Positions 47,213-59,002 of a stretch of 64,000 nucleotides of DNA are shown here, piece by piece. The DNA comes from Alnus glutinosa. Lineage: Eukaryota > Streptophyta > Magnoliopsida > Fagales > Betulaceae. The stretch covers positions 26,367,487-26,431,486 of the forward strand of contig NC_084893.1 of assembly GCF_958979055.1 (NCBI RefSeq), in the 5' to 3' direction. The number at the start of each line of letters is the position of its first letter. Within the stretch, counting starts at the first letter, position 1. The position numbers were made by a program, and so were the translations under genes. The notes under the pieces are model-generated. The model had not been told where the DNA came from. It saw nothing but the letters and a program-made list of their open reading frames with translations, and searched no databases.

Positions 47213-47759
47213 ATGACTCAGACACGTTCGATGTCTCAAGAAGTTCAAGACTTGCAGAATGGGCACAACCAATTGCTGATGATCGTGGATTCGCTTCGGC
47301 ATGCCCATGAGGAGCTTGCTCGGAAGCAGGCGGAACAACACCAGCACCTCCTGCAAGAAATGCGATTTTTGCTTAAAGGCAAAGAACCGGTGGGTATCAG
47401 TATTAATGACGGCAACGAAGAATCCAGTAGGCAGGAAGAACACGCTCCTGTTTTTCAGCCTGAGCATCCTGAGGGCATCGTAAGTGGCAACGGTGAAATC
47501 AGCGGAAATGTGACTCATAATTTCCAGAACAATTCTACCGCTGAAATACCTCACAGTCGGCCATCTTGCCTTAATTTTCTGAAGTTCAATGGTGAAGACC
47601 CTGAAGGTAGGTGTTTTCGCTCTACCCAGTTCTTTGATTACTTTGTTATCCCTGACCCACATAAGTTTATTATTACTGGGTTCCACATGGAGGGAAAGGC
47701 GCTGGGTTGGTATCAAGAATTGCGTAATAGCAACACCTTGACTACCTGGCCTGAGTTCC
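47213..47759 (+). pseudogene. Outer element gag-like frame, interrupted by the nested element
   Basis: The frame starts MTQTRSMSQEVQDLQNG, has a coiled-coil-prone N-terminus and then the retrotransposon gag core start (CLNFLKFNGEDPEG and MEGKALGWYQELR). It is cut at 47759 by the 5' LTR of the inner element. Gag-type coding resumes after the second GTTCC copy at 53571 for about 60 bp before losing sense. No protease or reverse transcriptase of this element remains. Confidence 0.82.
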
Positions 47760-48217
47760 TGTCACTAGTCTTGGTTCGGGAGTCAAAAAGGGAATCAGTT
47801 CTTGAGCCAAGAGGAAGTCAGAAGCGTTGAATGAAGAAGAGTTAGCAGGATCCAGCTGGACGCAATTGTGTTGAAGGACAACATGGTCTTTTATGCATTT
47901 GGGCTTAAGGGCCAATTGGGTTGTTATACCGATTGGGCTCTAATATTAGTATTACTTAATTCTAGTCTCCTGGTTAATGGGCTATCCACGTGGCTTAGTG
48001 GCCCGGTGGTTATAGAATAAATAGCCCAAGTCTCTCTGTTGGAGGTAGGGGATGATTTGATGAATTGTAGCCATCTAGCTTAGTTCATAGCTTAGCTATT
48101 GTAATGGTGTAACGATCCAGTATCAATACAAGCAGTTCTTCGTATTTCTACCTCATATCTGTCTCTCAATTTCACAATTCCCTCTCAAATCCCTAATTTC
48201 GTAACATACTTGTTACA
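47760..48217 (+). repeat. 5' LTR of inner chromovirus
   Basis: 458 bp, TGTCACTAGTC to CTTGTTACA. Compared by eye with the 3' LTR there are about six base differences and no length change, roughly 1.3 percent divergence, so the insertion is fairly young. Confidence 0.93.
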
Positions 48218-48268
48218 AATTTGGTATCAGAGCGCAAAACCTGGACAATTTTTTCTTTGGAAGAATCT

Positions 48269-49581
48269 ATGGCTGACGGTACTAGGATGAACCAGTTGAT
48301 GGAAACCGTAGCTGCTTTGAAGAAAACTGTGGAAAAAAATGAGGCACAGGCAGCCAAGAATTACTCTGAATTGCAGTCAAAGCTGGATGGAATTGCTCCT
48401 GAATTGCTGAAGACGATGGAAGGATCCAGCAGTATGGGCGAGCGTAAGTTTGAGCAGTTGCTGGAGAAAGTTTCTTCTCTCGCCCAGGCTGTGGAGGCTA
48501 TTAAACTGCCTTCGCAATCCACATTTGTGCTTGGAGAGACTTCCGGTGCTGCAAGAGGAAGTGCTGAATTCGTGCCTCTAGTAATGTTGCAGACGGGAAG
48601 GAGCTCAGATCTGGTGCAACCTCCTGCTTTCCGCAATCAGCAATCAGTTGAGATCAGATCTTCCGAGGATCAGCTTCTGCAAGCTCCTCGCGTTCCAGCA
48701 AATCAAGGATTGCCGCCTCCAGTTGGTGGAGAATTCCAGATCGGCCAGTTTCCGCAAGGACCATTGCCTTCCCTGCATCAGCATCAATTTACGGAGCACA
48801 GACAAGCTGAGGACCGATTCGCTGGTAGATCAGCTTTTCACACTGCTCCTCAGTATCAATTTCCTCCTCCTCAGTATGACCTACCTCCTAGAGACAGAAA
48901 TTCAATGTATGACTATCACGGTGGGGACCATGGGGGCATTACAACCAGGTCAGTTTGTATTGATTTTCCTAAATTTGATGGTTGTGATCCGGTTGGATGG
49001 ATCTATAGGGCGAATAAATTTTTCAATTTCCATAGAATTCCCTATAACCAAATGTTGATGTTAGCCTCCATTCACATGGAAGGGAAAGCCCTAGTTTGGT
49101 ATCAAGATATGGATATGGCCGGAGCATTACCTAATTGGGAGGTTCTTACCCATGCTTGGTTGGAGAGGTTTGGTCCTACTTGTTATGATGATCCTATGGA
49201 GTCCCTCACTAGGCTGAAACAAGTGTCTAGTGTGGAAGAGTATAAGGAAAGTTTTGAGGCCATTTCTAATCGTCTAAGAGGTATTAGTGATTACAACAAG
49301 CTGAGTTGTTTCCTCAGTGGTTTAAAGGATGAAATTAGACTACCGGTGCGTATGTTTAATCCTCCAACTTTATTAGCTGCTTATGGTTTGGCAAAGGTGC
49401 AAGAGGAGCATGTTTTGTTGGGAAGGAAGTCCTATAGGAGTGTGTTTAATTCAGGTGTTCCTAAACCTGGTATTACTCCCACTACTCCACTGCCTACCAC
49501 ACCTTTAAAAGCTGCCATTCCCATTCAGAAGGTGTCTCAGGCCCAAATGGAAGAGCGCAGAAAAAAAAAGGTTTGTGTTAT
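48269..49581 (+). pseudogene. Inner element gag
   Basis: Start ATG at 48269 (MADGTRMNQLMETVAALKK), just after the primer-binding site. The N-terminus is a coiled coil, then a glutamine/proline-rich linker, then the gag core (CIDFPKFDGCDPVGWIYRA, MEGKALVWYQDM, LTRLKQVSSVEEYKESFEA). The reading frame shifts at the A-run near 49560-49570. The zinc-knuckle-like segment (CYNYDAKWQYGHKC) lies in the next frame and has tyrosine where the family has its second cysteine, so nucleic-acid binding is likely lost. Confidence 0.85.
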
Positions 49582-52500
49582 AATTATGATGCAAAATGGC
49601 AGTATGGTCATAAGTGTCAAAATCCTAAGCTGTTTTTGCTGGATACTGAGGAACTTGTGGAGGAACTGGAATTGGCAGCTCAATCGGAGTTAGAGGAGCA
49701 GGGCTTAGACCTTATTGACTTCAACTATGCTGATTCCAAACCAGAAATTTCCTTGCAAGCCATTACTGGCAGTGCTCACCCGAAGACTATGAGGGTGCTT
49801 GGGAGAATTAATGGTCAGCAATTAGTCATACTTATTGACAGTGGCAGTACACATAATTTTCTGGACGCTAATGTTGCTAAGAAGGCCAGAATATTGTTGG
49901 ATAAGGATTGTCAAATCCGAGTAAAGGTGGCTAATGGGGAAGAGGTGATAAGTGAAGGGAAGTGTAATGCAGTTCATCTTCAGCTTGAGAAGTTGACTTT
50001 TAAGGTGGATGCTTATGTGATCATTTTGGCTGGATGTGACATGGTTCTGGGGATTTAGTGGCTGATAACTTTGGGTTCCATTGTGTGGAATTTTAAAAAT
50101 CTTACTATGTAATTTACTCTTGCTAATGAAACATTTCAGCTGCAGGGGTTGGTTGCTCCAAAATTGTGGGAAGAAGCTCCTTTTCCTAAGTCCCTGTTGG
50201 AGAGTCAAAAGGGCCTAATGCTTCATTTATTAGAAAATGTGGGAGATCTTGTGGAGACTGAACTGGACGCTGCTATTTCACAAGTTTTGACGGACTTTAC
50301 TGACATTTTTGCTGAACCTAAGGGTTTACCACCCTCTAGGACACATGATCATGCCATCCTCTTAAAACCAGATTCCCAACCAGTCTATGTGAGGCCTTAT
50401 CGCTATCCTTATTTCCAGAAAGCAGAGATTGAAAGGATTGTCAGGGAGCTCCTGGACTTTGGGGTCATCCAGCCCTCTCAAAGTCCTTTTTCTTCTCCCG
50501 TGTTGCTGGTTCGGAAAGCTGACGGCTCGTGGCGCATGTGTATGGATTATAGGGCTTTTAACAAGGAGACTATAAAGGATAAGTTTCCCATTCCGGTGAT
50601 TGATGAACTCCTTGATGAGTTACATGGGTCGAGGGTGTTCTCTAAGCTGGACTTGAGGTCCGGCTATCACCAAATCAGGGTCAAGCCGGAAGACATTCCT
50701 AAAACCGCATTTCGGACACATGAAGGGCATTACGAGTTTTTGGTTATGCCTTTCGGCCTAACCAATGCTCCTTCTACCTTTCAAAGTTTGATGAACGATA
50801 TTTTCCGCCATTATTTACGAAAATTTATTTTGGTGTTTTTTGATGATATCCTGGTGTACAGTCCTACTATGCAGGCCCATTCCCAACATCTAAAGCTGAC
50901 TTTAGAGGTCCTGCGGGCTCACCAATTGTTTGCAAAAAGAAGTAAGTGTAAATTTGGCTGTTTGGAGATTGACTACCTGGGTCATCTCATTTCTGCCGAG
51001 GGGGTTAAGGCTGATGGTAAGAAGCTGGTGGTTATGGCAGAATGGCCTCGACCTCAGTCCTTAAAAGCATTACGGGGTTTCTTAGGACTTACCGGTTACT
51101 ACCGTAAGTTTGTTAGGGGTTATGGTTCAATTACGGCTCCATTGACTGATTTGTTGAAGAAAAATGCCTTTGGCTGGAATACAAAGGCTGAGGAAGCGTT
51201 TGTAGCACTTAAGGAGGCTATGACCAATCCCCCGGTTCTCATTCTACCGGATTTTGGTAAACCCTTCTTGATTGAGTGTGATGCTTCGGGCGGAGGTATC
51301 AGGGCAGTCTTAATGCAGGAACAAAGGCCGATAGCCTTTTTTAGCCAGGTCTTGAAAGGCCGGTTTTTAGCCTTATCTACTTACGAGAAAGAATTGGTGG
51401 CCTTGGTTTCAGCAGTTAAGAAATGGCGTTCTTATTTTCTTGGGTCATCCCTTTACCATTAGAACTGATCATCAGAGTCTAAAGTTCCTTTTGGAACAGA
51501 AAATTGGCACCCCAATGCAACAGAAGTGGATTACTAAGTTGCTGGGGTATGACTTTGTTGTTGAATACAAGAAGGGTCGGGACAATTCTGTAGCTGATGC
51601 TCTTTCCAGGCGGGATGAGGACACAGACCAGGAGTTTACTATATCTGTGATTTCCTATCCTACTTTGGAATGGCTAGAAGATTTAAGGAGGAGTTATACC
51701 TCAGATCCTCATATGCAGGCTCTGCTGCAGCAGTATCAGGAAGGGAAGCTGTCTCACATAAAGTTCTCTCTCCGAGATGGAATTTTATTATACAAGCAGC
51801 GGCTTTATGTTGGAGAATCCTTGCGAGACCAGATCTTGCACTTTGTGCATGCTAGTCCGTTAGCCGGTCATGCAGGTTATGACAAAACTATTTACCGGGT
51901 CAGGAAAGATTTCTTTTGGCCTAGGTTGAAATATGATGTTAAAAGGTTCATTCGGGAGTGTGACACTTGTTAGAGGGTTAAAGCGGAGAATGTTTCTCCT
52001 GCTGGGCTGCTTCAACCCTTGCCTATTCCTGAACGACCTTGGTCTAGTATTTCTATGGACTTCATTGAAGGGCTTCCCCTTTCAGGTGGATTCAGTGTGA
52101 TTTGGGTGGTAGTTGACAGACTGACTAAGTATGCTCACTTCTTAGCTCTCAAACACCCTTACACTGCGGATAAATTGGCCCAGCTGTTTCTCAGTCAGTT
52201 GTTTAAACTTGATGGACTTCCTCATTCGATCATTTTGGATAGGGACACTGTTTTCACTAGTAAGTTTTGGACTGAGATTTTTAAAGCACAGGGAGTTTTC
52301 CTAGCTTTCAGCACAGCTTACCATCCTCAGTCTGATGGTCAGTCTGAAGCTGTAAATAAATTCGTGGAGAATTATTTGAGGTGTACGATTTGTGATAAAC
52401 CTGGGGGGTGGGTACAGTGGTTACCCTTGGCAGAGTATTGTCACAATACTTCCTATCATCATTCTACACAACTGACTCCTTTTGAGGCTATGTACGGGTA

Positions 52501-53099
52501 CTTACCTCCCCGTCTTCTCACTTATATGCCAGGAACTACTCAGTTGGCCACAATTGAGTCCGAGCTACGTTCCCGTGATGAAATTTTGAAGCTTTTAAAA
52601 GAAAACCTGCAGAGGAGCCAAAATCGGATGAAAAAGTAGGGCTGATTTGAAGCAAACTGAACGCCAGTTTCAAGAAGGGGACTGGGTGTACTTACGCTTG
52701 CAGCCGTATCGCCAGCTTTCGGTTGCTTGGCGCCGTAACCTCAAGCTCTCTCCGCGTTTCTATGGTCCTTTCAAGATCCTTCAGAAGGTGGGTACTGTCG
52801 CTTATCGTCTGGATCTTCCGAAGAGCTCTCTCCTCCATCCGATTTTTCACGTTTCTCAGCTTAAGCTGAAGATTGGCCGCTCGGTTGAAGCTATTTCTCA
52901 GCTTCCCCCCATCAACGCTCAAGGGATCATTCAGCCTGAGCCTGCAGAAGTTCTAGATCGTCGGTCTCGCCGAGTCCATCATCGGGCTGTGGCGGAGCTC
53001 TTGATTCGCTGGGAGGGACAGCCAGCTTCAGAGGCCACTTGGGAGCCGTATCACCGCTTGAAGACATCTTACCCACACCTTGTGGGCAAGGTGTTGTGA
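49573..53099 (+). pseudogene. Inner element pol (protease, RT, RNase H, integrase, chromodomain), several lesions
   Basis: Protease: active-site LIDSGSTHNFLD at about 49830. It is followed by stops at 50056-50058 (TAG) and about 50108 (TAA). Reverse transcriptase: the frame ending 51462 has FFDDILVYS with the catalytic aspartate pair at 50842-50847. RNase H begins LIECDASGGG; a frame change occurs at about 51440-51446, and it resumes at TDHQSLKFLLEQK. Integrase: HHCC zinc region (HAGYDKTIYRVRKDFFW, CDTC), a TAG at 51971-51973, then the DDE core (DFIEGLP, DRDTVF, SEAVNKFVE). A frame change near 52637 precedes the tail (GDWVYLRLQPYRQ) and the chromodomain (LIRWEGQPASEATWEPYH), ending TGA at 53099. 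All domains are recognisable, but no continuous polyprotein is possible. Confidence 0.92.
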
Positions 53100-53112
53100 A
53101 AGGGAGGGGTAT

Positions 53113-53570
53113 TGTCACTGGTCTTGGTTCGGGAGTCAAAAAGGGAATCAGTTCTTGAGCCAAGAGGAAGTCAGAAGCGTTAAATGAAGAAGAGTTAGCA
53201 GGATCCAGCTGGACGCAATTGTGTTGAAGGACAAGATGGTCTTTTATGCATTTGGGCTTAAAGGCAAATTGGGTTGTTATACCGATTGGGCTCTAATATT
53301 AGTATTACTTAATTCTAGTCTCCTGGTTAATGGGCTATCCACGTGGCTTAGTGGCCCGGTGGTTATAGAATAAATAGCCCAAGTCTCTTTGTTGGAGGTA
53401 GGGGATGATTTGATGAATTGTAGCCATCTAGCTTAGTTCATAGCTTAGCTATTGTAATGGTGTAACGATCCAGTATCAATACAAGCAGTTCTTCGTATTT
53501 CTACCTCATATCTGTCTCTCAATTTCACAATTCCCTCTCAAATCCCTAATTTCGTAACATACTTGTTACA
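53113..53570 (+). repeat. 3' LTR of inner chromovirus
   Basis: 458 bp, TGTCACTGGTC to CTTGTTACA, same length as the 5' LTR, preceded by a purine-rich tract. Confidence 0.93.
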
Positions 53571-53770
53571 GTTCCTTAATCTTTTACAGACTCGGTTTGG
53601 CCAAAAAGATAGAATGGTAGAATGGTGTCCGGTCGTTGGGACAGAGACAATTCCTCACTGCGTAGAGTATGAAGAGCTACCTTCAGCCCAAACAAAAGAT
53701 TGAAGATAACCATCCCCTGTTTCAAGAGCTTCCTCAACCAAGTAGATTGGGGTTGGTCGTTCCTGACTAT

Positions 53771-54001
53771 GTAGTTGAGTCTTGAAGTGTATAAAAAGAG
53801 AAGGAAAAGCTGAGAGAATTATCGAGAGAATTGTATTAAGTTGATCCTTGAGAACTTGGTGGCTCCTCGAATTGCCAAGTTCTGTGAATGGAAATTGCTT
53901 CCATTGTTTCTTCATTTCTTTCTTAATCTTTCTTCTTAAATATCTCTTAGTTCTTGCTCTTTCTCCTTGAAATTTAGAAGTAACATATTAGAACTGTTAC
54001 A
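53771..54001 (+). repeat. Partial 3' LTR of outer gypsy-like element
   Basis: It aligns with 46918-47152 of the 5' LTR and ends GAACTGTTACA before AAAAA. The first ~120 bp of the LTR are missing; the preceding 53576-53770 is gag-side sequence of the same element joined by a deletion. Confidence 0.85.
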
Positions 54002-54006
54002 AAAAA

Positions 54007-54844
54007 TTCAGATAGATCAATCATAGAAATCGACACGTTCAAGAATTACGACAAAATCATCACATCCTTGAAATTCAATTTCGTTACCGAGAGAATGAGG
54101 GAAAAGAAATTAGATCAAACCACACAACATAGCTAAAACAAAGAAATTAGATCAAACCTCATCGAATACTATAATGTTCAAGAAGATAATTACAACAAAT
54201 ACATGTGAAATGAGAAAAGTATGAGTGAATAAGAGAGAGAGGACATGACCCGATGGTTACGCATGACAACTCTTTCCCGATTCAACAATAAGAGAGAAAA
54301 GTATAGTTCTATTGCATGCAAGAGAGATTTTGTTTCCCAACAAATGCTTGGACACAACACTAGCTAGCTAGAACAACTCGTGATATTCATATCAATCGAT
54401 TGCATATATATAGATATAATTGATCTTGCCCGGCGGTACTATTAAAACCTTTGCTCTGGCGTGTTTACCGTCAAGCTTTCTCTGATCCTTGGTACAAACA
54501 AACCACACAAGTCTAAATACCATTTATTATTATTTACTTCATTTCCGTCTTTCCACAATTTTCCCCTTTCTTTTTACTGCAATGACTAGGTTTTCGCAGT
54601 TTTATATGCATGGTTATCACTAATCAGAAAATGTGCGAAACCAAGTAAAGATAATCAAGCAAGTAAACTAATTAAGAAACCAATATTAAGCATTTTATTT
54701 TATTCAAGAGAAAACCTACAAAGCCTCAAATAAAAACTGCTCATATCTAGATAGTAGATACTACTACTACACACGATGATGTGCTTATGAAAGCCAGTCA
54801 CCATTTATCTAGAGCTAGCATGCAGTGACCCTTATTTATTTATC
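54007..54844. other. Remnant of BET3 intron 1, then unit D left spacer; no gene
   Basis: 54007-54153 matches BET3 intron 1 (about 395-540). At about 54153 it switches to unit-A-type spacer (ACCTCATCGAATAC, as at 29774). Compared with unit A, about 1.7 kb is deleted after CAACAATA (54293), removing the region corresponding to 29910-31895. Then the sequence follows unit A to albumin D. Confidence 0.7.
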
Positions 54845-55294
54845 GTGATTCGTACTTCTCCAGAACCAGGAGGAGCGAATCTCGCAACGCTGGGGGCTGA
54901 GGCAGCATTGATTTGGCAAGTCTCTCGCACACTCAATCATCTCCCGCATTTCTTCACCCCGGAGCTCACCCTGCTGCTGCCTTACCACCTACCTCAACCC
55001 CTCGCATCGGCACTGCTCGTCCATCCTCCTCAGCTGTTGGCAACACTGCTGTAAATGCTGTTGTTAGTTGCCGTCTTCGTAACTCCCGGACTCGCTTTGT
55101 TGCCTCATATACCGCTGGCAATGGTTGAGGTTCTGCTGACGCTGAACCTGCTCGCAACAGCTCTCGCCTCGCCTCTGCTGATTCTTAATGTCCTCGTCGA
55201 CGTCCACGGTTGTTATGGTGGTGCGGAAGGAAGCGGCATGCGCCACCAACAAAAGGGCTGCAAAAAGAGCTGCTAAGGTTGCGAGCCTAGCCAT
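54836..55294 (-). pseudogene. 2S albumin copy D, two nonsense codons and lost stop
   Basis: ATG at 55294-55292 (MARLATLAALFAALLLVAHA). TAA at 55066-55064 replaces a glutamine after EDGN, and TAG at 54991-54989 replaces another in the large chain (LRQVV region). The normal stop is TGG (54862-54860), so the frame would continue to TAA at 54838-54836, the same late stop region as in copy A. Other changes: an extra cysteine after SC near residue 47 and one after NQC. It is clearly decayed. It resembles copy A most, in flanks and in the lost stop. Confidence 0.9.
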
Positions 55295-58139
55295 TGTTAT
55301 GATATGAAACACTTTAGTTGGAATGCGAATGCTTTGATGAAACTCTATGGTGGGAGTGCAGGGTATTTGTAGTGGATTTTGGGGTGTGCATGTAAAGTAC
55401 GTGTAAGGAGCAATGCTCAGGCTAGTTTTGGCATTTTTGTTGGGTGGCTATGCGTGGTCTGCCGGCTGCATTCATGCTTCCACGTAGGTTTTCGTGCATA
55501 TGGATGCTGCCACAGACGGGTTTGCATGTTTCGCGGCTGTCAAATTTTTTGGGATAAAGTGAAATAGAAAGAATTCTATTCCTTCAAAAAGCACATTGTT
55601 TGATTGTGATTAAACTAGCTAGAGGTTAATGCTACAATTAAAGAAGCGAAAGGATCTGAAACAAGCATTTTTCAATTGGTAAATTGAAGATATCCCTCAG
55701 CAATTAAAACAGGGTCGGGCCACGAGTTTAATGCAAACCCCAGCCTAAATCCTTTATGAAAATGGATATCGATAATCTCAAATTACAAAATGGATATATT
55801 TCAATATGGAAGTGCACTGAAATGTAAAGATTCGATCACTCTTAATTACTCATAATTTGGAGTTATATTTATGATTTTTGAGGTGAAATCCTTAGAATCT
55901 ATGGAAAGATCGATGTGAATGCCATTATCCATATTTCAATGGGTGGAATTTTGAAAGCTCAAATATATTATTAGTTTATAACTCAGCTCTTTGATTTGTT
56001 CTTTAAAAGAGAAGCAATGAGGCAGAGTAGTACCATGTGAACTCAACATCATAACTCATGTTTGATGAAGAGATAGGGGAAGAGAGAGAGGATGAGACTT
56101 TAGGAAACATAAACATGAACATTGACACGTAATAATTATTGTTATTGGTTTGTGAAAGAAAACTCGTATCTCCATATATAGATCATGCATCAAATGGAAT
56201 CATCCAAAGGATATATAGCACATTGGATCAGAAAACCATACTTATGTATAAAGCAGAAAGCATTGGCTAAGCAATTTTGCTTTTTTGAATAAAATTTACC
56301 CTCGGTTTGGTGGCCTTAATTTGGTTGACAGAAAGCTAAAAACTTTTAGACAATTTGAAAGGGAGATTACTCCTTGGTTGACTCTATTTGTGTCGTACAT
56401 TTTTATTTCTGAAACCTAATGAATGAGTTATCAATCTTCCTAATATTTGTGTTAAAATATCAATCAAATAATTAAATTAATTTTAATGAATGAGGTATCA
56501 TTCTTAATATTTGTAAAAAGTACTAGAGCGGACAATTTGGATTGAAGTGTCGGGATTGGGTTGGCCCGTCAACAAGGATGAAGCTAGAGGCTTTTATGGG
56601 TAGGGACCAGTGGTTATTAAATTTTTTTTGTAGGAGTCAATATGCTAAATTTTTTTATTTTTTACCTTATATTTTTTTATTTTTTGAAGAATTTTTTTTC
56701 CAACCTTATAATATTTTTTTTAAAAGAATTTTTTTTTTTTTTTTTTTTTTGGGGGGGGGGGGGGGGGGCTCCCTCCATCCATGCTCGCATGCCTGTCAAA
56801 CCATTAATTAAGGGTTAATCCTGACATAATCCGTTTAATTAAATAGGTCAGACCTTTCAACTCTAACACGACTCATTTAAATAAGCAGGTGACACAATAC
56901 AACCTTCTCTGTTTGATCGGACCCACATATATATTTTAAGTTGTTCCCATTTTTAGTTATACTCATTAAGTCGTTGACTTAATTTTGTTGTGTCCACCTG
57001 TAAGACAATTTACTTTAGAGAGAAGCCAATACTAGGATTTCAGAAAGAAAGATCTCGAATATATGCAGCAACATGACCTGATATTATTAATCGTATATAA
57101 TTTGAGGACTCAATCCCACAAACTTTTCATGGTAATCATTGCCTTAAGGTGATGTTGTAGACTTAATGATTTAAGATGATTTCGTGTATCATGACGTAGC
57201 TAGCTTAAACCTACCGTGTGATGGTCGGTGATTAATATTATGATTACAATGCTATGTGATTATTACTTAATTAGTAGATACTTTTGTTGTAATGATTAAT
57301 GTCGATAGTTACAAAAATAAAAAGAAATAAATACCCAATTTTTTGAGCTTTAATATCGATTATGGTTTAATGGTGACACTCCGAGTTAATTAATTTGGGG
57401 GGCTTTACAAGTTCTCTCATTTTTGCTTAATTACTACGGGAAGTTTTAAGCTATTTTTTCAAACCTAGAACGATTATTACAAATTGATGCAACCATATAG
57501 ACAGATTTTACATTTTTTTTTATATAAGTTTTAAAGGCTCTAAATAAAAAATGTCCTGACATGTTTTCCTTTTTTATTTATATTTATCTTTTTCATCATT
57601 TTTCATTATATATATATATATATATATATATTTTCCCCAGATAGTGTTGATTTTAGTTAGTTGTTGTTCCGAGTTTCGATCGCGCGCTTATTATTACAGT
57701 GTCAAGGTTTATTGTAATAAAAGTTATATTCTAGTTTTTTTTTTTTTTTTTTAGTATAATTAGTCATTGTAAAATATATTTACACAAATTACACTATTTA
57801 TAAGGATTCTTCTAATCATAAATATATATGGCAAAATATATATTTATAAAAAAATCTTGAATAGGAAAATTTTGATTAGTAATAGCATCTGAAAAAACAA
57901 AAAGAATTAATTTTGAACTAAATTTTTTAATATAAAAATATATTTATAATAAAATTAAAAATCCCTAATTCTAAAAAGTTGTGCCAAGTAAAACTAAAAA
58001 ATCCCATTATTACGTTTTGGTAAACTTAAAAATAAAACTTTTTTTAAAAGAATATATTCTTTCAAACTTTTTTCGAAGAAACTCTATTTCTGAAAACAAT
58101 CACAAATTAAACTGGCTGTCTACTCAACACTAAGGGAGC
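55295..58139. other. Spacer right of albumin D; duplicate of 32961-35760, no gene
   Basis: Albumin 5' flank (TATA-like and RY motifs as elsewhere), then the AT-rich spacer, including the degenerate tract at about 56525-56900 with a T run followed by a G run (56727-56768) and AT runs near 57605-57630. No supported gene. Confidence 0.6.
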
Positions 58140-59002
58140 TAGGTGGTGTTCATGGTACTTCATAAGGATTTTCGCCTTAATTTGCATGCGAGTTACGTGG
58201 AAGGTGGGAGGGTAATGGTTGCATTTGGCTTTTAGATGGGCCCATGTGTAGAGTACTTTGCTTGCTTGTTTCCACGTGTAGAGTTTCATGCGAAAGCTGC
58301 CATAAAATATATGTTTTGTTTGCTTTTGAAATTAATTGAATTTGTTTATTACCAGGATGGATTTATCTGACATAGCTTTGGTGCATGGCCTTGGGTTTGC
58401 ATGATATGATCGCCGCGCTTATATATGTTGCCAAGTAGCTAGCTAGCTTGTAGAACTAGTTAATTAATTATGTCCTAAACTCCTATAGTTCTTCGAAGCT
58501 CCATTCAGTCCTTTGATATGTTTTGAGACATGGTTTTCTGCAGATATATTTCTTGTACGTACGTAAAACTACTTATGTCCTATACAGTTGTTTAGGAAAG
58601 CGATGGATTTGAATGCCTTAATGACCCTTTTTGCAGCAGTCTTTTCCTTTACTTTCGATTCCCACATATTTTGAGCACTGCTTTGATGCTAAAAGAGCAG
58701 CTACCACTAGAGCTGCTCGTGATTTTCATATCAATCGATTGCATATATACGACTTAATTAGAAACAAAGAAAGACCGCGTTAATGATTCGATAATCAAGC
58801 AAGTAAACTAATTGAAAAACTAAGATTAAGCGTTTTATTTTATTCAAGAGATAGCCTACAAGGCTTCAAATAAAACTGCTCATATCTAGATAGTAGATAT
58901 TTCTAGTACGTGCACACGATGATGTGCTTATGAAAGCCAGTCACCATTTATCTAGAGCTAGCATGCAGTGACTTTTATTTATTTATCGTGATTCGTGCTT
59001 CT
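58140..59002. other. 3' flank of albumin E; near copy of 41401-42265, no gene
   Basis: Almost base-identical to the sequence left of copy C, showing that C and E share a recent origin or exchange. Only promoter-like and AT-rich DNA is seen. Confidence 0.6.
58834..58844 (-). terminator. Polyadenylation signal of albumin E
   Basis: Overlapping AATAAA hexamers on the minus strand at the same relative place as in copy C. Confidence 0.5.

Larger units (their letters stand above)
47760..53570 (+). mobile_element. Inner Ty3/gypsy chromovirus, full length with matching LTRs
   Basis: The 5811-bp element has 458-bp LTRs (47760-48217 and 53113-53570), a primer-binding site TGGTATCAGAGC at 48222-48233, gag, protease, reverse transcriptase, RNase H, integrase, a C-terminal chromodomain, and a purine-rich tract GAAAGGGAGGGG just before the 3' LTR. 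The target duplication GTTCC lies at 47755-47759 and 53571-53575, inside the gag frame of the outer element. Domain order with integrase after RNase H marks Ty3/gypsy. The clade within chromoviruses is not assigned. Confidence 0.95.
46797..54001 (+). mobile_element. Outer Ty3/gypsy-like element, deleted, with chromovirus nested inside
   Basis: The 5' LTR is 46797-47152 (356 bp, TGTAACAGG to AACTGTTACA). A primer-binding site TGGTATCAGAGC at 47155-47166 matches initiator methionine tRNA. A gag-like frame starts at 47213. The 3' LTR survives only in part (about 53771-54001): its first ~120 bp are gone and most of pol is missing. Target duplication AAAAA at 46792-46796 and 54002-54006. The same insertion is a solo LTR in BET3 copy 3 (62265-62620) and is absent from BET3 copy 1. 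Confidence 0.88.

Noticed and set aside
47213-53099. An integrated plant pararetrovirus
   Set aside because: There are LTRs, a tRNA primer-binding site, an integrase with chromodomain and 5-bp target duplications, and no movement or coat protein region, so it is a Ty3/gypsy retrotransposon.
41364-58289. A conserved small protein (MKLYTWKQASK...) on the minus strand in two units
   Set aside because: The DNA is duplicated with the unit; the frame is not kept in the other units and shows no start context or family match.
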